This document shows positions 22,468 to 31,100 of a stretch of DNA of 32,547 bases, in pieces. The DNA comes from Longimicrobium sp. (GTDB taxonomy: Bacteria; Gemmatimonadota; Gemmatimonadetes; Longimicrobiales; Longimicrobiaceae): positions 1 through 32,547 of the forward strand of contig DASVTZ010000152.1 of assembly GCA_036387335.1 (NCBI GenBank). Direction: 5' to 3'. Position numbers and translations under genes: made by a program. The first letter of the stretch is position 1. Each line of letters opens with the position of its first letter. Below the pieces are notes generated by a model. That model was not told the origin of the DNA, ran no database searches, and worked only from the letters and a program-made list of their open reading frames with translations.

Positions 22468-22549
22468 CTCACTTTTCGCGCTTACATGTACTCACGCTGG
22501 CGCCAAGCGCGCGGCAGACCGGCCGTGCCTCGCCACCAGCCGCCCCCGC

Positions 22550-23074
22550 TCAGCCGCGCGGCGGGAACACGCCCTGGAGCGCGATGTTGAAGTTGAGGGT
22601 GAGGTACGGCATCATGTTGTTGTGCGGTAAGCTTCCCCCGGCGGGCGCCAGCGCCTGCGCGGCCATGCTGACCAGCGCGGGCGATCCCCCCACGTACGCG
22701 GGCGCGCCCGTAGAGCCCGCGAGCGAGATGGTGGGGCCGGGCTGCAAGTTGTCACCCGCGAAGCTGTTGGCCCGCAGCGTGTGGGAGTGCGCCGGAATCT
22801 CCGTGACATCGAGCGTCACGGTTTCGGAGCCGCCGACCTCGCCCAGGTCGTGCAGCGAAAGGCCGGGGCCCTGGCCCGGGTGCATGGGCGCGCTTCCCTC
22901 CAGGTCGGGGAGCGCGAAGGTGCTCTTGCCGTCGCCACCATAAGTGGTGCCGAGCAGGGAGAAGAGCGCGGTGTTCTGCGAGATGGGCAGGATCTGCCCA
23001 TTGCAGAACGCCCATCCCTTCGGAGCGAAGGTGAAGGGGAAGATGCGGATCTCCGCGACAAACGGATCAGCCAT
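22550..23074 (-). CDS. Phage tail collar domain protein (microcystin-dependent type), 174 aa
   Basis: The ATG at 23074 is preceded by GAGGAG, which overlaps the upstream gene's stop region. The protein begins MADPFVAEIRIFPFTFAPKG and continues WAFCNGQILPIS, NTALFSLLGTTYGGDG, TFALPDLEG, the conserved tail-collar (Collar/MdpB) sequence. Then come GSETVTLDVTEIPAHSHT and a variable Gly/Ala-rich middle. It closes with PYLTLNFNIALQGVFPPRG. No signal peptide. It is the third of three tandem paralogues and has diverged most in the collar motif (PMHPGQGPG in place of PIHxGNG). In phages these form receptor-binding fibre tips; in non-phage bacterial loci the role is unknown. Confidence 0.92.
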   Translation of the reverse strand: MADPFVAEIRIFPFTFAPKGWAFCNGQILPISQNTALFSLLGTTYGGDGKSTFALPDLEGSAPMHPGQGPGLSLHDLGEVGGSETVTLDVTEIPAHSHTLRANSFAGDNLQPGPTISLAGSTGAPAYVGGSPALVSMAAQALAPAGGSLPHNNMMPYLTLNFNIALQGVFPPRG

Positions 23075-23085
23075 GGGTGCGCTCC

Positions 23086-23592
23086 TCAGGTGGGGCTCGG
23101 GAAGATGCCGAACAGCGAGATGATGAAGTTCAGGCACAGGTACGGCTGGAAGTTCGTGTGCGGCTGGCTTCCCCCGATCGGGGGAATGGAGCCCGCGGCC
23201 ATGTTGACCGTCGGGGTGTCTTCCACGTACGGCTGCACCGTCCCCGGATTGGTGGCCAGCAGGTTTCCACCCGGGTTCGGGTTGTTCCCCGTCGCCGTGG
23301 TCGCCACCAGCGGGTGCGTGTGGACGGGAATCTGCTGCGTCGTGAGCGTGATCGACTCCGCTCCGCCCGCCTCGGCCAGCAAGAACCCGTTCCCCTGGTG
23401 GATCGGGATGCGCCCGCGAAGGTCGGGAAGGGCGAAGGTGCTCTCGCCGTCGCCGCCGTAGGTGGTGCCGATCAGCTGGAAGAGCGACTCGTTCTCGCTG
23501 ATCGGGATGAGCTGACCCTCACAGAACAACCACCCCGCGGGGGCGAAGTTTCCGGCAAAGATCCGGATCTCGCCGATATAAGGTTGCGCCAT
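23086..23592 (-). CDS. Phage tail collar domain protein, 168 aa
   Basis: The middle of three tandem paralogues: MAQPYIGEIRIFAGNFAPAG, WLFCEGQLIPISENESLFQL, TYGGDGESTFALPDLRGRIP and IHQGNGFLL cover the N-terminal collar region. SITLTTQQIPVHTHPL is the conserved His-containing strand. The last ~50 residues include the variable PNPGGNLLATNPGTVQPYVED loop region (split here from its flanks) and end FIISLFGIFPSPT. It is 11 nt from the downstream and 16 nt from the upstream paralogue, so the three form one operon. The variable loop between the His motif and the C-terminal strand is where the paralogues differ most. Confidence 0.92.
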   Translation of the reverse strand: MAQPYIGEIRIFAGNFAPAGWLFCEGQLIPISENESLFQLIGTTYGGDGESTFALPDLRGRIPIHQGNGFLLAEAGGAESITLTTQQIPVHTHPLVATTATGNNPNPGGNLLATNPGTVQPYVEDTPTVNMAAGSIPPIGGSQPHTNFQPYLCLNFIISLFGIFPSPT

Positions 23593-23608
23593 TTCGCTCT
23601 CTCGCGGG

Positions 23609-24106
23609 TCAGTTGGGAGACGGGAAGATGCCCTGCAGCGCGATGCAGAACGTCAGGGTGAGGAACGGCTGCATGTTGAGGTGCGCCTGGCTCCCGCCCG
23701 TATTGGTGACGGACTGCGGAGTCATGGTGGTGAGCGGCGCCACGTTGTTGTACCCGCCGCTGAACGCCGCCAGGTAAGCATTGTTGGCCGAGTTGGTGGA
23801 GCCGTTCGTGTTCGTGGCCTGCAGGAAGTGCGTGTGCGTGGGCATCTCGGCCATACTCACCGTGTGGTTCTGCTCGCCCCCCTTCTGGCCGAGCGTGAAA
23901 CCATTTCCCACGTGGATGGGAGTGTTGCCGCGCAGATCGGGGAGCGCGAAGGTAGTCTGCCCGTTGCCGCCGTACGTAGTGCCCAGGAGGGAGAAGAGCG
24001 CCTGGTTCTGGTTGATGGGAAGCTGCTGCCCGTTGCACATCGCCCATCCCTTGGGGGCGAAGTTGAAGCTCATCAACCGAATTTCCGAAAGGAACGGTTC
24101 TGCCAT
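23609..24106 (-). CDS. Phage tail collar domain protein, 165 aa
   Basis: First gene of the collar operon, with GGAGA 4 nt before the ATG. It has the full family signature: MAEPFLSEIRLMSFNFAPKG, WAMCNGQQLPINQNQALFSL, TYGGNGQTTFALPDLRGNTP, IHVGNGFTLGQKGGE. Next are HTVSMAEMPTHTHFLQA and a distinct Asn/Ser/Thr-rich variable segment. It ends LTFCIALQGIFPSPN. It shares all strands with its two neighbours but not the variable segment, consistent with duplication followed by diversification of an exposed tip. No phage structural gene is visible around it. Confidence 0.93.
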   Translation of the reverse strand: MAEPFLSEIRLMSFNFAPKGWAMCNGQQLPINQNQALFSLLGTTYGGNGQTTFALPDLRGNTPIHVGNGFTLGQKGGEQNHTVSMAEMPTHTHFLQATNTNGSTNSANNAYLAAFSGGYNNVAPLTTMTPQSVTNTGGSQAHLNMQPFLTLTFCIALQGIFPSPN

Positions 24107-24175
24107 CTGGTCTCCTCGATGGGGAGGTGGGGGAGGTAGACTGCGGCACTGCGCGAGGGTACTCGTCCTGCGGCG

Positions 24176-24217
24176 CGGCCCCGCCGCCTCCTTCGGGGAA
24201 GAAGGGCGGCGGGGCCG
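24176..24217 (-). terminator. 13-bp GC-rich hairpin after the 1147-aa surface lipoprotein gene
   Basis: Arms CGGCCCCGCCGCC (24176-24188) and GGCGGCGGGGCCG (24205-24217) pair perfectly, beginning 7 nt after the stop at 24225, with a small CTTC/GAAG inner stem in the loop. There is no U-run. It separates the giant lipoprotein from the collar operon and may act as a terminator or mRNA end stabiliser. Confidence 0.55.
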
Positions 24218-24224
24218 GCTTCGG

Positions 24225-27200
24225 TCAGGGGGTGGCGCAGGCGGAGCCGCCCACGAACCCGCCGCCCCCGGAGGCGGAGGTGCTGCTTGCCGTGCCCGCC
24301 GCCCCGCCGTTGTTCGCCTGCACGAACGCGGCTGCCGCGGCGTTGTCGAACGCCCCGCCCGCGTAGCCGGGGAGCCGCACGGTGGTGGCGAAGCGCTGGC
24401 GAAGGCTGAAGTCGGCGCCGCCCGCCACGCCGGAGCCCGTGAGGGAGTTTCCGGCGATGTGCGCGCACACGGCGTACGCGTCGGGCGTCCCGCTTCCGGC
24501 GTTGGAGTTGGTGCCGGCGTTCACCTGGATCCCGTTCCCCGGCAGGGCGCCGAATGTGCCGGGGTTGGCGATGGTGTTGCCCGTCACCGTGGCGTTCAGC
24601 GCTGCGTCGTGCTCCGTGAAGCCGGTGCCGGACTTGGCCGCGCCGCCCGCCTGCAGCAGGATGCCGAAGTTGTTGTACTGGTAGAGATGGTTGCCGGTGA
24701 CCGCGACCGTGTGGCTGCCGCGGCCGATGGCCAGGATGTTGATGGCGGAGCCGGAGCGCGAGCCGGAGTTGGCGATCGCCGCCGCGCCCACCACGTTCCC
24801 AGAGATCGTGCCGCTGAAGGAGCCCCCCGCGATTCCCTTGTTCACCACCAGCGCGGAGCCGTCCGCGTCGCGGAAGGTGTTGCCGGTCACCTGGTAGCTA
24901 AGGGTGGGCACCGCGCCCGCCCCGCCCGACGCGGCCAGCAGCACGCTCCCACCGCCCGAGAGCACCGCCGGGTGGTTGTTGCCGAGCGTGTTACCGGTGA
25001 ACACCAGGTCGGCCGTGGGGCTCCCGAGCATGTTGAGCATGAAGAGCTGATCGCGCGACGCCGTGAAGCGGGTGTTCTGCACCGTCACGCGCATCACCGC
25101 CGATCCCTGGGGCTGCACCAGTACGCTCTGCAGGCCGGTGGGCCCGTTCGCCCCCAGGGTATCGCCGCTCAGGGTGAGCCGGTCCAGCGTCCCGCCGGTG
25201 TTCACCACGCGCAGGTTGTTGAGCCGCCCGCCGCTGATGCTGGACCCGGTGATGAGGGCGGAGCCGGTCAGCTCCTCGAACGAGATGCTCCCCTCGAAGT
25301 AGGGCGCCGCCTCGTTCGTGCCGTTGCTCCCTTCCACCCGGGTCCCGGCCAGTTCGAAGCCGTTCACGGTCGTTCCACGGATGGCGTAGTTGGAGTGGTT
25401 TGCGAGGGTCATGTACGAGAGTTCCACGCGGCCCGTGTGGTCCAGCCGCACCCCGGCCCCGCCCGTCGTGCCGTCCGCGCCCATCGTCCCCTCCAGGGTG
25501 CCGCCCGAGCCCGGAGCGCCCGTACCGGTCACCTGCAGCCCGCCGGCGCCGGTGTGGTCGAGCACGATCCCATTGCTGCCCCCGGTGGCCGTGATGGAGC
25601 GGAAGGTGAGGCCGGACGCGCCGATGGTGGTGCCCGCGATCCGCAGCGCGACCCCTCCCGCGCTACCGATCGCATTGTTGGAGCCGGTCACGGTCACCGT
25701 TCCGCCGCCCGTGGCGAGGAAGGCCGTGCCCGTGGTGGTGGTGAGCGAGAGCCCGCCGCCCGCTAAGCGTACGTTCGCACCGGGGTTGTCCGCAAGAGCT
25801 ACGGCATCGCCGGCCCCCGTGTTGAGAACTTTGCTCCCGCCCGTGAAAGCGATTGTCCCCCCCGTGTTCTCGGCCACGCGGATGCCGGCGGCGGACGCTA
25901 GGAGGTCGCCGGCCAGCGTCACCGTTCCGCCGGTGCGGTGCATCACCGACACCACGTGCCCGGCCGCGTTCACCACCTCCGCGCCGATCGTTACGTCACC
26001 CGCGCCGCCGTCCACCTCCACCCCCGCGCCTGCCGCGCCGGCGATGCGCCCCGCCGCCGCGCTCACCACCCCCTGCACGCCCGTGAGCCGCACGCCCGCA
26101 CCGGCGCTCGCGTCGGAGGAGAGGACGGAGAACGAAGCGCCCGCGTTGCCACCCTGCAGGTCCAGCGCCGGGCCTCCCGCGGCCTGAACCGACACGGCCG
26201 CCGCCGTGAAAGTGCCGAACGCGCTGCCGCGGATCGCGGCCCCCGCGGTGGAGGCGACGTCCACGCCCTGCACGGTGTTTCCGGTCGCCAGCAACACCGT
26301 GGTGCCGGCGGTGGAGCGGGTGATCTGCGGCGCGGTCCCTGCGGCCAGCAGCACCACCGTGGACCCGTTCAGCTCGGTGGTCACGTTCGCGGGCACCCCC
26401 TGTCCGGTGAGCATCTGCGAAGGCTTCAGCACCAGCCCCTCGTCGTACCCCGCGCTCCCCCCGTTCCCCGCCAGCACGAAGATGGTCTCACCCGCGGCGC
26501 TCGCGGCTTCGGCCGCCTTCAGCGTGGCGAACGGCGAGGCGTCGCGCCCGTCGCCCGGTGCCGCGGCGGTGTTGGCTACGTACCACACCCGGGAGCCCAC
26601 TGTGAGCTGCACCTGTGCGCTGGCCGTCGCCTGCCCGTCCGTGGCCTGGTAGGTGAACGAGTCGGCGCCGGTGAAGCCGGGCGCGCTCAGGTAGGTGAAG
26701 CCGCCGTCCGCGGCCAGCGTCACCGTGCCGCCGGCCGTCGTCGCGATGGTGCCGGGCACCGCGGAGAGCTGCGTTCCTTCGGCGTCCGTGTCGTTGCCCA
26801 GCACGCCGGGCGCGGCCACCGGGACGGTCACGTTGCCGATGGCGGCGAAGCTGTCCGCCACCGCCACCGGAGGCGTGTTCGGGTTCAGCACGCGCACCGT
26901 GGCCGTGGCGGACGCGCCGCCGCTGCGCGCGGTGATGGTGGCGCTCCCCGGCGCGACACCCAGCGCCACTCCCGTCGCTCCGATGCGCGCCACCAGGGTG
27001 TCCGAAGAGGACCACACGACGGTGGCCGCCACCGGGTCGCCGTGCAGGTCCGTGGCGGTGGCGGTGAACTGCTGGGTTCCGCCCGTCGGCACGGTGGCGG
27101 AGTCGGGCTCCACGTCCAAGGCGCCCACGATCCCCTTCTCCACCCGGAACTTCACCGGCAGCGTGCGGCCGTCCAACAGCGGGATGTACTGCTGCGTGTC

Positions 27201-27668
27201 GACGTTCTTGAGCTCCTTTCCGCTCGCCACCGGGTCCACGTCGGCGAAGCCCAGCCGCACCGCGCCCACGAAGACGCTGATGCGGTAGTGCTTGGCCACG
27301 TCGAGGTTGAACTGGTCGGTGCGCCAGTTGAAGGCGTAGCTCTGCTGCGCCGCGTCCACCCGCACCACCTCCCCCCCCGCGCCGGTGGTGGTGGTGTACT
27401 GCGCGATCACGGCGCCGCAGGAGGTGCCGGACAGCACGCAGATCTCGGCACGCGGCGCCAGGGCGGCATCGAAGCTCCCGGAGAAGGAGGGGGCGGGCAC
27501 CACCGGCGGAAGGAAGTAGAAGCCGGGCACCGCGCCGCCGTGCGCGGCGTCGGAGAGCTGCTCGGCGGGACCGCTCGGGGTGGGCGCCAGGGGCGAGCCA
27601 CCGTCGGCCGTGCAGGCGGCAACGGAGGCGAGCAATGCTGCGCGAAGAACGATCTTGAGGGATGGCAT
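24225..27668 (-). CDS. Giant surface lipoprotein: Big_2, cadherin-like and right-handed beta-helix domains, 1147 aa
   Basis: The ATG at 27668 is chosen because it begins a lipoprotein signal (MPSLKIVLRAALLASVAAC, lipid Cys19); the frame is open further upstream without one. Residues 50-178 form a distinctive module ending LGFADVD...SGKELKNVDT...LPVKFRVEKG. Residues 181-260 are a bacterial Ig-like Big_2 domain (ALDVEPDSATVPTGGTQQFT). Residues 265-357 are cadherin-like (ADSFAAIGN, GVLGNDTDAEG, GFTGADSFTYQATDG). From 360 (VWYVANTAAAPGDGRDASPF) to the end there are repeated short strands with T-G-N and G-G-G turns, typical of a right-handed parallel beta-helix. The end carries RFATTVRLPGY and GGSACATP. 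The second half is clearly paralogous to the gene at 28131. Likely an outer-membrane-anchored, surface-exposed adhesin or polysaccharide-binding protein; this is inference. Confidence 0.87.
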   Translation of the reverse strand: MPSLKIVLRAALLASVAACTADGGSPLAPTPSGPAEQLSDAAHGGAVPGFYFLPPVVPAPSFSGSFDAALAPRAEICVLSGTSCGAVIAQYTTTTGAGGEVVRVDAAQQSYAFNWRTDQFNLDVAKHYRISVFVGAVRLGFADVDPVASGKELKNVDTQQYIPLLDGRTLPVKFRVEKGIVGALDVEPDSATVPTGGTQQFTATATDLHGDPVAATVVWSSSDTLVARIGATGVALGVAPGSATITARSGGASATATVRVLNPNTPPVAVADSFAAIGNVTVPVAAPGVLGNDTDAEGTQLSAVPGTIATTAGGTVTLAADGGFTYLSAPGFTGADSFTYQATDGQATASAQVQLTVGSRVWYVANTAAAPGDGRDASPFATLKAAEAASAAGETIFVLAGNGGSAGYDEGLVLKPSQMLTGQGVPANVTTELNGSTVVLLAAGTAPQITRSTAGTTVLLATGNTVQGVDVASTAGAAIRGSAFGTFTAAAVSVQAAGGPALDLQGGNAGASFSVLSSDASAGAGVRLTGVQGVVSAAAGRIAGAAGAGVEVDGGAGDVTIGAEVVNAAGHVVSVMHRTGGTVTLAGDLLASAAGIRVAENTGGTIAFTGGSKVLNTGAGDAVALADNPGANVRLAGGGLSLTTTTGTAFLATGGGTVTVTGSNNAIGSAGGVALRIAGTTIGASGLTFRSITATGGSNGIVLDHTGAGGLQVTGTGAPGSGGTLEGTMGADGTTGGAGVRLDHTGRVELSYMTLANHSNYAIRGTTVNGFELAGTRVEGSNGTNEAAPYFEGSISFEELTGSALITGSSISGGRLNNLRVVNTGGTLDRLTLSGDTLGANGPTGLQSVLVQPQGSAVMRVTVQNTRFTASRDQLFMLNMLGSPTADLVFTGNTLGNNHPAVLSGGGSVLLAASGGAGAVPTLSYQVTGNTFRDADGSALVVNKGIAGGSFSGTISGNVVGAAAIANSGSRSGSAINILAIGRGSHTVAVTGNHLYQYNNFGILLQAGGAAKSGTGFTEHDAALNATVTGNTIANPGTFGALPGNGIQVNAGTNSNAGSGTPDAYAVCAHIAGNSLTGSGVAGGADFSLRQRFATTVRLPGYAGGAFDNAAAAAFVQANNGGAAGTASSTSASGGGGFVGGSACATP

Positions 27669-28047
27669 GGCTGGTTCTCGCGGGTGGCGGGGTGGCGCGC
27701 GCGGCTCGCCGCCTGGATGGCGGAAACCGGTACGCGCCGCTCTGTGGATCCAGGGGGAGGGATCGGAAAGCGGAGGCAGAGCGTTTTCGCTCGCCCCGAC
27801 GCAGCCGTCAGGGCACGAAACGCACCCCCGCCGGAGCCCCGCCCACACAGCAGATAACCCGATGCAGCCCAACGGCTTACCATTCACCCGCAACTCCGTT
27901 CTCCCGGCCGCCGCAGGCATTTGTGTGGCTGCGATGCCACGGCATGGGTACTGAAAGTCCCACCGCGAGCACTCGCATACTTGTGGTGGCTAAAAAGGAG
28001 TGGCGCAATTTCACTCTATGCGGCCCCCCACCGCGCCGAGTTGCCAG
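27669..28047. other. Intergenic region upstream of the 1147-aa lipoprotein gene
   Basis: About 380 nt lie between the lipoprotein start and the terminator of the preceding gene. It should contain the minus-strand promoter and a 5' leader. I found no convincing promoter hexamers, tRNA or structured RNA, and no coding frame with a credible start. The part near 27960-28020 is the most AT-rich and is the likeliest promoter site. Confidence 0.4.
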
Positions 28048-28090
28048 AAAAAAGCGGAGGCACGGAGAGAGTTGATCTCCGTGCCTCCGC
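28048..28090 (-). terminator. Canonical intrinsic terminator of the upstream giant gene
   Basis: Perfect 15-bp arms (28054-28068 and 28076-28090) enclose a 7-nt loop. In the minus-strand transcript the stem is immediately followed by six U (28048-28053). It begins 40 nt after the stop at 28131. The arm sequence GCGGAGGCACGGAGA resembles other iterated-word repeats in this window. Confidence 0.88.
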
Positions 28091-28130
28091 GTGCATCCCC
28101 GGGCCGCCCCTCAGAGCGGCGCCGGGCTCA

Positions 28131-31100
28131 TCAGGACGTGGGGCAGGACGCGCCCCCCGCCGTGTTCTGGAAGTTCGTTCCCGACTGCGACGAGTAGCCG
28201 GTGGTGAACGCCCCGTTGGTGCGCGGAACCAGGTAGCCGGGAAGCCCGGAACCGTCCGCCGCGCCCGTGTACCCCGGGAGGCGCACGGTGGTGACGAAGC
28301 GTCCACGGAAGTAGTAGTCCTGGCCCACGCCGCTCCCGTTGTCCTTGCCGGAACCGGTCAAGGTGTTGTTGTTCAGCCCAAGGCACACCTGGTAGGCGTC
28401 GCCCGAGTTGGTGCCGGAGTTCAGGTAGATCCCGTTGATGTCCAGCGCCCCCAGCGTTCCCGGGTTGGCGATGGTGTTCCCCGTGACCGTGGCGTTCAGC
28501 GTGGCGTTGTGAGTGACCCCTGTGGCCGCCACGCCGCCGGTCTGCAGGCTGATGCCGAAGTTGTTGTACTGGAAGATCTGGTTGTTCGTGATCGAGGTGC
28601 TGTGCGTACCCTGCACGGCCCAGATCAGCGAGATCCCGCTCCCGCCCGCGGAGCCCGAGTTGGCGACGCCGGCGGTGCCGATGATGTTCGAGCCGATCGT
28701 GCCGACGTAGCTGCCGGTGGTGTTCGGCTTCGACACGATGAGCGCGGAGGCCTTGGCGCCCTGGATGTTGTTGTTGCTGATGTTGTAGGTGAGCGTCGGG
28801 TTCGTGCCGGCACCGCCACCGCTCACCAGCACGCCACCCGCGAGCGAGTTCGAATGCGAGTTGGTGAGCACGTTGTTGGTGAAGACCAGGTCGTTGGCGC
28901 CGGTGCCCACCATGTTGAGCTGGAACTGCTGGTCGCGCGAGCCGGTGAAGCGGCTGTTCTGCACCGTCACCTTCATCACCGCCGTGCCCTGGGCCTCCAC
29001 GAGCACCGACTGGCCGCCGAGCGTCCCGTTGTGCCCCAGCGTGTCGCCGTCCATCACCAGGCGGTTGAGTGTGCCCGTGGTGTTGATGAACCGGATGTTC
29101 TCGAGCGTCCCGCCGCTGATGTTGGACCCCGTCACGGCAGCCGCGCCGACCACGTCGGTGAGGGAGATCGCGCCCTCGTAGTACGGCCCGTTGATGTTGT
29201 TGCCGCTCGTGCCGGTGATGCGCGTCTTCACCAGGGTGAAGTTGGTCAGCCCGGAGCCCTTGATGGCATGCCCAGCGTGGTCGTTGAGCTGCATCCAGGA
29301 GAAGGACGGATTGACGGTGTTGTTGAGGTAGATCCCGATCCCGGAGGTACTTCCGTCCGTTCCGGTGGTATTCTGGATCGTGCCGCCCGTGCCTGCGGGC
29401 GTGGCGGCGGCCCCGTTGCCGGTCACCGTCAGGCCGGCCGTGCTCCCCGTGTTGTTCAGGAAGATGCCGTTGGCGCCGCCGTTCGCGGAGATGCGAGTGA
29501 AGTTGAGCCCGCCGGCCGCGATCGTCGTGCCGGACACGCTGAGCGCGACGGCCGCGTTGCTGCCGGTGGTCAGGTCGATCACGTTGTTGCTCCCCTGCAC
29601 CGTCACGCTGCCGCCGCCCGAGGCGGTGAAGCCCGTGGCGTTGCTGCCGCTCACGTCGATGTCCAGCCCGCCGCCCGTGAAGAGGATCGTCGCGCCGTTG
29701 CCCGTGATGTTCACCGCCGCGGACGTCCCGGTGCTGAAGACCTTGCTGGTGCCGCTGAAGGTGATGGTGCCGCCCGTGTTGGAGCTCAGCGTGATCCCGC
29801 TGCCGGAGTTGTTGGTCTTGCTCAGCGTGCCCGCGTAAGTGAAGGTCGGCGCGCTGTTGCTGATGGCCACCGTCTCCGCCGTCGGGTTGGTGATGCTCGC
29901 CGTGCTGGGGAAGGTGAAGGTGCCCGACGACCCGTTGCTCACGTCGATCCCGGCGTTGCCGCCGGCGAGCGTCGTGGTGCCGCTGAAGGCGTAGGTGCCG
30001 TCCGCGTTGTTGAACTGCAGGCCGGTGCCGTTGGTGGCGCTCACCGTCCCCGTCTGGAAGGTCAGCGTGCCGCTGTGGCCGCCGCTCACGTTCACCGTGG
30101 CCGCGTTGCTGGCCTGCGTCAGGTTGCCGGAGTAGGTGAACGACCCCGTTCCGCCCGCGACCACGAAGGCATCGCCCGTGGCGCCGGAGAGCACGTCACC
30201 CGCGCCGCCCAGCGTGGAAGTGCCGGTGGTCGCCACTCCCGTGAGGGACACGTTGTTCGTGCCACCCGTGGAGCGAAGCTGCGTGAAGCTGCCGTTGAGC
30301 GTGCCCGTGGTCAGGTTCAGCGCCTGGCCCGTGGTGTTGATCCCCACGTTGGTCACCACTACCGTGCCGAAGCTGCTGCCGATCAGCGCCGCCCCGGTCG
30401 TGTTCCCCAGGTTGAAGCCGCGCAGCGTGTTGCCGCTACCCAGCGTCACACCCGTCGTCGCGGAGGTGATGCTGGGCGAAGTGCCGTTGATCGCGGGCTC
30501 CGGGCCCGAATCCGCCGGCCAGGTCACACCGAGCACCGAGGAGAAGGAGCTTCCCGTGGCGCCCTGCCCCACGAACTGCTGCCCGTTCAGCAGCGTCACC
30601 GGGGCGGTGTAGGCACCGGTGTACAGGAAGATGCGGTCGTTAGCGGCCGGGTTGTTCCCCGAGCCGTTGTTGATCGCGGCGAAGCTGGAAAGCGCGCTGA
30701 ACCGGGAGTCGAAGCGCCCGTCACCGCCCGCGGAGGCGCTGGCGTCGATGAACCAGACCGGGTTCGCCACCGTCATCGAGACCGTCGCCGCGGCGGAGGT
30801 CCCGAAGCCGTTGGTCACCGTGTACGTGAACGACGCCGACCCCTCGAAGCCCGGGTTCGGGCGGAAGGTGAAGGTGCTGTCCGCGTTCAGCGTCGCGGTG
30901 CCGTTGCTCTGGCCCGTGATCGCCAGGACCTTGCCGTCGCCCGCGTCGTTGGTCGTCACGCGGAACTGAGTGCTGGTGGCCGTGTTGATCGGCACGTTGC
31001 CCAGCAGGACGGGCGAGTACGTGTCGTTCACCGCGGCCGGGCGCGCACCTACGGCGATCGTCACGATCCCGTCCGAGGTGCCGCGCACGTTGGTGAGGCG

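Noticed and set aside
22550-24106. Prophage or R-type particle
   Set aside because: Only collar-domain proteins are present; no capsid, terminase, portal, sheath, tube, lysis or integrase gene lies nearby.
27669-27920. 84-codon N-terminal extension of the 1147-aa lipoprotein
   Set aside because: It places a cysteine- and proline-rich, non-secretory sequence before a good lipoprotein signal; the ATG at 27668 is preferred.
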